Below, piece by piece: positions 1 to 4,920 of a DNA stretch of 6,375 nucleotides. The stretch lies in the NCBI GenBank assembly GCA_002449915.1, contig DJXY01000220.1, forward strand, positions 1 to 6,375. The letters are read 5' to 3'. Within the stretch, counting starts at the first letter, position 1; every line of letters begins with the position of its first letter. Below the pieces are notes generated by a model. That model was not told the DNA's origin, ran no database searches, and saw nothing but the letters and a program-made list of their open reading frames with translations. Both the position numbers and the translations under genes were made by a program. This stretch comes from Oribacterium sp. UBA6992. GTDB taxonomy: Bacteria; Bacillota; Clostridia; Lachnospirales; Lachnospiraceae.

Positions 1-63
1 GCCACTTGGTTACGCCGTATGCACTATGACCCGTTTACGGGTAAGCCTCGTAATAAGAACTAG
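1..63 (+). CDS. C-terminal 20 residues of an unidentified protein, possibly TnpB
   Basis: The first frame is open from base 1 to a TAG at 61-63 and encodes 20 residues ending in PFTGKPRNKN. The tail is basic (several Arg and Lys), as expected for a nucleic-acid-binding protein. No conserved motif is long enough to name the family. The hairpin-rich non-coding tract directly downstream suggests the RNA-guided nuclease TnpB of an IS200/IS605-type element, because its guide RNA is encoded at the gene's 3' end. That is inference from context only. The 5' part of the gene is outside the window. Confidence 0.4.
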   Translation, partial: ATWLRRMHYDPFTGKPRNKN

Positions 64-201
64 GATTCTGCGCGTTTCACGTGTGAGTGTGTGAATGTGG
101 CGCAGGTGTTAGATCTTTATCAGAGGCCCTTTTAGGGCCAGGCTGGTAACGGCCGCCTTATAGGCGGTGGACAAACCACCAGCTAAGCTGGTGGTTTTGA
201 T
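64..201 (+). ncRNA. Candidate omega/reRNA scaffold of a TnpB element
   Basis: No gene fits here. The 3' half folds into three consecutive perfect hairpins on the + strand: GGCCCT/AGGGCC with a 3-nt loop (125-139), CCGCCT/AGGCGG with a 3-nt loop (153-167), and an 11-bp stem around TAA (173-197). In TnpB systems the guide RNA is transcribed from the end of tnpB through the right-end hairpins, and its 3' extension, read from flanking DNA, is the guide. The order and spacing fit that design. The 5' boundary is unknown and could start inside the coding remnant. The hairpins could also serve only as transposition-end structures or a terminator. Confidence 0.4.
173..197. repeat. Perfect 11-bp hairpin, transposon end and possible two-way terminator
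   Basis: Arms 173-183 (AAACCACCAGC) and 187-197 (GCTGGTGGTTT) pair perfectly around the loop TAA. On the + strand the stem runs into TTTTGATTATAAT. On the - strand it lies 34 bp past the stop codon of the acid sugar kinase and ends in TTTGT, so it could also stop - strand operon transcripts, though the U tract is short. It is the only strong stem-loop between the two convergent coding regions. Confidence 0.6.
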
Positions 202-230
202 TATAATTCTGATATCTAAAATCAACTGCT

Positions 231-1454
231 TTACATGTTGATGCGCAGGATCTTTGCAAGATCAAGAATCAGATCCGGTCTGCCAAAGCCGCCTGATTTT
301 GTTATGCAGTAATAACAGGAATCCTGATACCGGAATCGGGAAATTACTGTTGCGGGCAGGAGCTCCTCCAAAGGCTCCAAAGAATTTACGGAGAGGTTCC
401 GCATGACCCCCAGTACGGTATCGCCACCGGTAAGAAGTAATGTAGCTGTGACACCGTCATCAAGTAGTCGTTTTAACAACAAACCAAGATGATCAGCAAC
501 CTTCAGACGTTCTTCCTTCCGGACATCCGGTCTGCTTTTGGAGATTGCGGGCGGATTGACATCGAGAATCAGGATATGCTTCTGCTCGAGGGTTCGGATC
601 CAGTCGTCTGTTAGTTTTTGCAGATTGTCTCCGGTGCCTATGCCATCTTTTAGCAGACGCAATGGAAGATGGATCCGTGGTATCCCAAGCTTTTCGGCGT
701 GATCCATCTGCAGCATAGAAACAGGATTTACAGATCCACAGAGCATCAGGAGGCGGTCCGGGTAGACCGGAGGCGGGGCTTTGGTGTCGGAGAGAGGTAG
801 TAAATCAGCCAGTACCGAGGCAAAACCAGCACAACCGGCAAGTACGTGCAGTTTTTTCTTATTGTAAAGCGAAACGGCAATTTTTTTTATGTCTGACTGA
901 CTCGCTGCATCATAGAGTATGATACCGGATCCGGACTCCGGGGCATCCTGGCTTTCAACAAGCGTGACGGGCATGGACGTGCCCTGTCGCAATATATCCG
1001 GAACACTGGAAATAAGTGTTGGTTCAAATGGATCCTCGCCAAATACAGATTTGGCTAGAGGCACGCCGTTCACATATTGTATCCCGTGAATGGTTGTCCG
1101 TCCCATTTCGGGAAATGCCGGAACAAAGTGAATGCATCCTCCTGCAAGCTCTGCGACAGCCGCAAGCTCTGATCCAACATTCCCTCTAAGCGCAGAATCT
1201 GTCTTTTTGTAAATATAGGGAATCCCTGCTTTTACAGCTTGTCCGGTAATTTGAGCGACGATCTTACCTGCATCGTTACAAGAAAGGTGCCGTGTTTCTG
1301 TATCGACCACCAAAACCCGGACGTTTGCGCCCACGGCTGAAAAATCAATTTCCGGTGTGACGATCACAGATGACACAGCACCTTTTTTTGCAAATTGAAC
1401 GCTTGTGTCCAGTGCGCCGGTAAAGTCATCTGCCAAAATCAGTAGTTTTACCAT
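231..1454 (-). CDS. Four-carbon acid sugar kinase family protein (DUF1537/OtnK-DtnK-like)
   Basis: This 407-residue, full-length cytosolic kinase is expected to use ATP to phosphorylate a four-carbon acid sugar. Known family members act on D-threonate, L-threonate, D-erythronate or 3-oxo-tetronates; the exact substrate cannot be read here. The N-terminal substrate-binding domain (about 3-225) has the signature LADDFTGALDT (7-17), KKTDSALRGN (83-92) and PAFPEMGRTT (112-121). The C-terminal nucleotide-binding domain (about 232-400) has CGSVNP (239-244), TGGDT (342-346) and KSGGFG (386-391), so both halves look intact. The start is supported by GAGGTGA six bases upstream of ATG. It is the last gene of the operon, 20 bp after the permease, which suggests it phosphorylates the imported solute. 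Family is certain; substrate is inferred. Confidence 0.93.
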   Translation of the reverse strand: MVKLLILADDFTGALDTSVQFAKKGAVSSVIVTPEIDFSAVGANVRVLVVDTETRHLSCNDAGKIVAQITGQAVKAGIPYIYKKTDSALRGNVGSELAAVAELAGGCIHFVPAFPEMGRTTIHGIQYVNGVPLAKSVFGEDPFEPTLISSVPDILRQGTSMPVTLVESQDAPESGSGIILYDAASQSDIKKIAVSLYNKKKLHVLAGCAGFASVLADLLPLSDTKAPPPVYPDRLLMLCGSVNPVSMLQMDHAEKLGIPRIHLPLRLLKDGIGTGDNLQKLTDDWIRTLEQKHILILDVNPPAISKSRPDVRKEERLKVADHLGLLLKRLLDDGVTATLLLTGGDTVLGVMRNLSVNSLEPLEELLPATVISRFRYQDSCYYCITKSGGFGRPDLILDLAKILRINM

Positions 1455-1474
1455 GCGCTGTCACCTCATTCCCT

Positions 1475-3496
1475 TTAGGAAGCAGCTGCACGCTGCGGTG
1501 CATCCGGATGAGAGTTTTGCTTCTTACCGCAGAGGTAGCAGTATGCAAGGAATATTACACCAGCGACAAGTCCGAGTACGTCGGAGATGTTCATCGGCAG
1601 GATGAACAATACAGCAATGACTCCCAGTACAATACGTTCCCAGACCTTCAGATCATGGAACATATACCCTGCAACGCAGCCTGCGAGACAGAAGGTAGCA
1701 AAAAGCAGCATTGCTGCTGACTGAGCGATTTGTATACCATTGCCTTCCAGCAGGAGTGCCGGACGATATACAAACATAAATGGTACGATGAAGCCGGTGA
1801 TGGCAAAGGTAAATGCCTTCCATCCGGTTTTCCATGCCGAGCCTCCGGCGATACCTGCTGCGGTAAAGGATGCAAGACAAACCGGCGGGGTGATCTGTGC
1901 TACTACGCCAAAATAGAAGATGAACATATTAGCAACCAGCGGGGAAATGCTTAATCCCTGGATGGCGGATATGAACAGTGTATTGGCAATCAGGTAGGCT
2001 GCTACAGTAGGCAGTGCCATACCCAGGATGATGCAGCCGATTGCCGCAACGAGCAGCGCAATAAACAATGAGCTGTTGCCGGTACGGTCGATAATCTTGG
2101 CAATTTTAACTGCAATACCGGAGCGGACAACAATTCCGATCATGATACCGCAGGCAGCTGTCGGAATTGCGATATTTGCGGCCTGACGGATACCATCCAG
2201 CATTGTCAGCAGGAACTTCTTGCCACTCATGCGGGTATCCTTTGAGATAAAGCTGATTGCAACAGCAATCACAGTGCAGAGGATACCGGCTCTCGGCAGA
2301 GACATACCTTTAATGATCAGAGCAACGAGCACAACAATGGGGATCAGACGATAAAGTCTAGGCAGGATTGGTGCACCATCGTAATGTACATTGGGATTTT
2401 TACCAATGTGTTTTTTTCTGGCAATCAGATGTACGACCATCAGAGCAGCGATGAAATAGCCAAGGGCCGGTATGATCGCAGCTGCTGCAATGTGGATATA
2501 CTGGATACCAATGATTTCCGCCATGATAAAGGCACCAGCGCCCATAATCGGCGGCATGATCTGTCCTCCGGTGGAGGCTACAGATTCAACTGCGCCTGCT
2601 TCCTCGGGAGAGTATCCGGTCTTTTTCATAAGCGGAATAGTGAATACACCAGTACCGGTAACATTGGCAACGGCAGAGCCGGAAATCATACCCATGAGAC
2701 CGGAGGAGATGACAGCGGCTTTGGCCGGACCACCTACGGTCTTATCACTAAGCTTTAAACCTGCATCTGTTAATACAGAGCCACCTCCGCAGTTGGCAAA
2801 GAAGCAGCCGAACATCAGGAAGTAGAACAAGGTGTTAAGTGATGTCCCGAGAGGAGAGCCAAAGATACCATTTTCTCCGAGGGACAGAGTTTCAATAAAG
2901 CGACTGTAGCTGATGCCCTGGAAATGGAAGATTCCCGGGACAAACTGGCCGAACCATGCATAGGCAATGAAAAAGAGGATGACCCAGAACAACGACATGG
3001 ATACCACGCGGCGTACAGCTTCCATAACGCAGATCAGGAGCAATGTACCGGCAACGACATCGTCGGTTTTCATCTTATCTACAGAATACAGTCGGTAATT
3101 CAACGCCTCTGCATGAGAAGCATAATAAATAAAAATGTATATGGTAGCTGCAATCAGGAATCCATCATAAATCCACCATGCCTTGCTGTGGTTTTTAGAC
3201 TTATCTTCCATCGGATTCATAAGCCATACAATCAGCATGGCAAGACACATATGAAGCGGAAGTTGAAACCATGGATCCAAAGGCTTGATCAGCTTGATGT
3301 AGAGCTGAAATACCACCCAGAAAAGAGAAAGCGCAATAATTGCGGAACGGCGCCATATCGGCGCCTTCCGCATGATTTTTGCTATTTTTGTTTCATCATC
3401 ATCCTGTTTGGCCAGTTTTTTACCGAGCTCATCAGCCTTGGACAGCTTCGGTTCCTGTTCCGATTTCTGTAAGGTTTGATTTTTATTATCGCTCAT
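1475..3496 (-). CDS. TRAP transporter fused permease (4TM/12TM, DctQ-DctM fusion)
   Basis: This 673-residue inner-membrane protein fuses the small (DctQ-like) and large (DctM-like) TRAP subunits, the form that partners TAXI binding proteins. A charged cytosolic tail (1-48) comes first. Hydrophobic segments near 51-70, 78-94, 109-126, 146-163 and 168-186 form the small-subunit part and its linker. The DctM-type region follows from about 215, with the family hallmark stretches GLMGMISGSAVANVTGTG (266-283), PLMKKTGYSPEEAGAVES (288-305) and ASTGGQIMPPIMGAGAF (307-323), then further helices to about 655. TRAP systems are secondary importers driven by a Na+ or H+ gradient. Length and ends fit a complete gene. 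The GAGG ribosome site lies within the 12-bp gap after the binding-protein stop, implying co-transcription and coupled translation. Confidence 0.95.
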   Translation of the reverse strand: MSDNKNQTLQKSEQEPKLSKADELGKKLAKQDDDETKIAKIMRKAPIWRRSAIIALSLFWVVFQLYIKLIKPLDPWFQLPLHMCLAMLIVWLMNPMEDKSKNHSKAWWIYDGFLIAATIYIFIYYASHAEALNYRLYSVDKMKTDDVVAGTLLLICVMEAVRRVVSMSLFWVILFFIAYAWFGQFVPGIFHFQGISYSRFIETLSLGENGIFGSPLGTSLNTLFYFLMFGCFFANCGGGSVLTDAGLKLSDKTVGGPAKAAVISSGLMGMISGSAVANVTGTGVFTIPLMKKTGYSPEEAGAVESVASTGGQIMPPIMGAGAFIMAEIIGIQYIHIAAAAIIPALGYFIAALMVVHLIARKKHIGKNPNVHYDGAPILPRLYRLIPIVVLVALIIKGMSLPRAGILCTVIAVAISFISKDTRMSGKKFLLTMLDGIRQAANIAIPTAACGIMIGIVVRSGIAVKIAKIIDRTGNSSLFIALLVAAIGCIILGMALPTVAAYLIANTLFISAIQGLSISPLVANMFIFYFGVVAQITPPVCLASFTAAGIAGGSAWKTGWKAFTFAITGFIVPFMFVYRPALLLEGNGIQIAQSAAMLLFATFCLAGCVAGYMFHDLKVWERIVLGVIAVLFILPMNISDVLGLVAGVIFLAYCYLCGKKQNSHPDAPQRAAAS

Positions 3497-3508
3497 AGCC
3501 GAACCTCA

Positions 3509-4648
3509 TTATTTCATATAACCCATTTCCTTATAGTAACGCTCTGCACCCGGATGAAGTGGGCATCCGCCGATCTTCTGAGATTCCCAGGCTGTCTTCG
3601 GATCCCATCCGGACAGGGAAGCATACTCTGCAACCAGTGCATCACGATTTTCAGAGAGCACCTTGGTGATCTGATAAACTGTATCCGCATCAAGGTTGGT
3701 GTTTGCAAACAAGCAGTCCGGAGATCCCGGAAGAACCAGATCCTTGTCCTGTCCCTTAAAGGAATTTGCCGGAATCGTGATCTTGTCATATCCTTTTTTA
3801 TCGACAAACCAGTTCACAAGATCATCACCCCACTGCAGGAAGGTCACATCACATGTGGTGGCAATCTGTGCCATCGTGGAAGAAGCGGAAGATGTGTGGT
3901 CAATGTAGAAATCAATCTGACCATCGGCAAGTGCTTCGGCATTTTGGTCACCGCCCTGATTGGTGATGGAACCGCCCCAGCTCTTGAGATCATCTTCGGT
4001 TACGCCAAAATACTCGAGCAGGAGATAAGCACCTTCTGCGTCCATGGAACCCTTCTGAGAGCATCCGATTCTCAGCGGCAGTTTCTTTTCAAAAACTTCC
4101 TCGATTGTGGATACGTTGTTATCCTTGAGAAATTTGTTGGAGATACAGTTGATATAAGCAACCTGTGTCAGACCGCCGATCACTGCAGCATATCCATCGG
4201 TCGGCTCACGATCCAGAGTACCGGTTTCCAAAGCCCATTTGGCCGGAGCACCATTTACAAAGGAAAGATCTACGTTGTTTTCCTTGAAAATGTAAGGAGC
4301 TCCCATGCCGCCAGGATAGGACGGATCTACGTTTACTTCCTTAAAGCCGCCTTTTTCCTCTAGAACCTTGGACATGGCAACAATCATATTGTAAGATCCG
4401 GATCCTACCTTATCAGACCAGAAATTCAGTGTGGTGTTACTGAAATCGGTATTTCCGGAACTTCCGCCAGCATCCTTGCTTTCTGCCTGTGAGGACTCTG
4501 CTGCTGCAGCCTGCGTAGTAGCGGGAGCTGCCTCTTTACTTGCGGCGGCTGTGGTCTGTGAGGTACCTGAGGATCCGCATCCCGCCATGCTGGCTGCCAG
4601 CAAAGCTGCCAGTCCGATTGCTGTTGCCTTCATGAAATTTTTCTTCAT
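3509..4648 (-). CDS. TAXI family TRAP transporter solute-binding lipoprotein
   Basis: This is the extracytoplasmic receptor of the TRAP system, 379 residues from the chosen start. The signal peptide MKKNFMKATAIGLAALLAAS leads to lipobox MAGC with the acylated Cys at residue 24. A low-complexity Ala/Ser/Thr/Gln/Glu linker (about 25-65) tethers the ligand domain to the membrane. The TAXI fold shows in DKVGSGSYNMIVAMSKVL near its start, GGLTQVAYI in the middle, IGCSQKGS before the second lobe, and the C-terminal PLHPGAERYYKEMG. A longer start ten codons upstream (4678) is possible, but the GGGAGGAG site at 4655-4662 sits inside that extension and six bases before the chosen ATG, so the shorter form is favoured. 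It is first in the operon, consistent with high expression. Known TAXI ligands include glutamate and 2-oxoglutarate; the neighbouring kinase points to a sugar acid instead. Confidence 0.93.
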   Translation of the reverse strand: MKKNFMKATAIGLAALLAASMAGCGSSGTSQTTAAASKEAAPATTQAAAAESSQAESKDAGGSSGNTDFSNTTLNFWSDKVGSGSYNMIVAMSKVLEEKGGFKEVNVDPSYPGGMGAPYIFKENNVDLSFVNGAPAKWALETGTLDREPTDGYAAVIGGLTQVAYINCISNKFLKDNNVSTIEEVFEKKLPLRIGCSQKGSMDAEGAYLLLEYFGVTEDDLKSWGGSITNQGGDQNAEALADGQIDFYIDHTSSASSTMAQIATTCDVTFLQWGDDLVNWFVDKKGYDKITIPANSFKGQDKDLVLPGSPDCLFANTNLDADTVYQITKVLSENRDALVAEYASLSGWDPKTAWESQKIGGCPLHPGAERYYKEMGYMK

Positions 4649-4654
4649 TTGAAA

Positions 4655-4662
4655 CTCCTCCC
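4655..4662 (-). promoter_or_regulatory. Ribosome binding site that decides the TAXI gene start
   Basis: On the - strand GGGAGGAG is followed by six bases and then ATG at 4648. An in-frame ATG at 4678 lies upstream of this site and has no comparable Shine-Dalgarno sequence directly before it, so translation most likely begins at 4648, which also puts the signal peptide at the N-terminus. Confidence 0.85.
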
Positions 4663-4724
4663 TTTCTTGAGTGTTCATAAATTTAACGATCTGACGGAAA
4701 TTCCTAGCCGATTTTCTTAATGAT

Positions 4725-4734
4725 CGTTCAGAAC
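4725..4734. promoter_or_regulatory. Possible secondary operator, CGTTCAGAAC
   Basis: CGTTCA (4725-4730) repeats six bases of the arm of the larger inverted repeat at 4798-4816. It forms a small dyad, GTTC-A-GAAC, at 4726-4734, about 90 bp upstream of the TAXI start. It may be a second, weaker site for the same regulator. The match is short and could be chance. Confidence 0.25.
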
Positions 4735-4784
4735 TTCGCCGTATGAGATAATACTACTAATAATATTTAAAATATTCCATTTAA

Positions 4785-4813
4785 ATTATGTATATTGACG
4801 TTCAAATTATGAA
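4785..4813 (-). promoter_or_regulatory. Candidate - strand promoter for the transport operon
   Basis: Read on the - strand, TTCATA (4813-4808) is followed by a 17-bp spacer and CATAAT (4790-4785). This is a fair but not strong sigma-A-like match, about 137 bp upstream of the TAXI start codon. Its -35 falls in the 19-bp inverted repeat, so one bound protein could control both directions. Other TATTAT boxes at 4748-4753 and 4760-4765 lack good -35 partners. Confidence 0.3.
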
Positions 4814-4822
4814 CGTTATAAT
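4795..4822 (+). promoter_or_regulatory. Sigma-A-type promoter of the regulator gene
   Basis: TTGACG (4795-4800) and a perfect TATAAT (4817-4822) are separated by 16 bp. The likely start of transcription near 4829 leaves a leader of about 92 nt before the ATG at 4921. The spacer and the end of the -35 box are covered by an inverted repeat, which suggests autoregulation or control by another factor. Confidence 0.75.
4798..4816. promoter_or_regulatory. Inverted-repeat operator ACGTTCA-N5-TGAACGT
   Basis: Perfect 7-bp arms, 4798-4804 and 4810-4816, flank the spacer AATTA. The 19-bp dyad begins inside the -35 box and ends one base before the -10 hexamer, a position where a dimeric protein would block RNA polymerase. 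The adjacent PrpR-like regulator is the obvious candidate ligand, but an unrelated repressor is possible. Confidence 0.6.
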
Positions 4823-4906
4823 AAATATATGATAATTATTGCTATATATTTCTGAAAATATCTAAAAATTTCGATCGTATTGCGGCTATATTGGACGCGG
4901 ACTTTT

Positions 4907-4914
4907 AGGAGGGG
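4907..4914 (+). promoter_or_regulatory. Ribosome binding site of the regulator gene
   Basis: AGGAGGGG lies six bases before the ATG at 4921 and closely matches the anti-Shine-Dalgarno sequence, supporting that start codon over later in-frame ATGs. Confidence 0.85.
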
Positions 4915-4920
4915 CGCACC

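Larger units (their letters stand above)
1..201 (+). mobile_element. Right end of a probable IS200/IS605-type element (partial)
   Basis: A short 3' coding remnant is followed by about 110 bp of non-coding DNA and then a cluster of three perfect hairpins. The last (173-197) has 11-bp arms around a TAA loop and is followed by TTTTGATT. Members of the IS200/IS605 family carry subterminal imperfect or perfect hairpins instead of terminal inverted repeats and make no target duplication, and such hairpins just downstream of tnpB mark the right end. The exact boundary cannot be read from this window: 201 is the end of the T-rich tail, and the true cleavage site could lie up to about 226. The left end and any tnpA are outside the window. 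A plain terminator cluster behind an ordinary gene is the alternative. Confidence 0.5.
4649..4920. other. AT-rich divergent intergenic region
   Basis: This 272-bp control region separates the - strand transport operon from the + strand regulator. It holds the two ribosome sites, a strong + strand promoter, an inverted repeat and a weaker candidate - strand promoter, listed separately. I saw no open frame worth calling, no RNA gene and no terminator. A scan by eye for GG-N10-GC (-24/-12, sigma-54) on either strand found none. Confidence 0.75.

Noticed and set aside
197..225. Small inverted repeat TTGATT (197-202) and AATCAA (220-225)
   Set aside because: Six-base AT-rich arms with a 17-bp gap are expected by chance; not called as an insertion boundary or terminator.
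2384..3472. Several + strand frames of 117-182 codons opposite the TRAP permease
   Set aside because: They overlap one another and the permease, whose protein matches a known family along its length; no independent support.
3476..4363. A 295-codon open frame on the + strand antisense to the TAXI gene
   Set aside because: It lies wholly opposite the well-supported TAXI gene and its tail, has no ribosome site of note and a composition typical of antisense shadow frames.
4685..4728. Inverted repeat AACGATC (4685-4691) and GATCGTT (4722-4728)
   Set aside because: Seven-base arms 30 bp apart in AT-rich DNA are weak, and nothing else marks them as a site.
4679..4920. Sigma-54 promoter expected next to a PrpR-like activator
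   Set aside because: No GG-N10-GC arrangement was found on either strand by eye; the TTGC at 4839 and the one near 4880 lack an upstream GG at the right distance.
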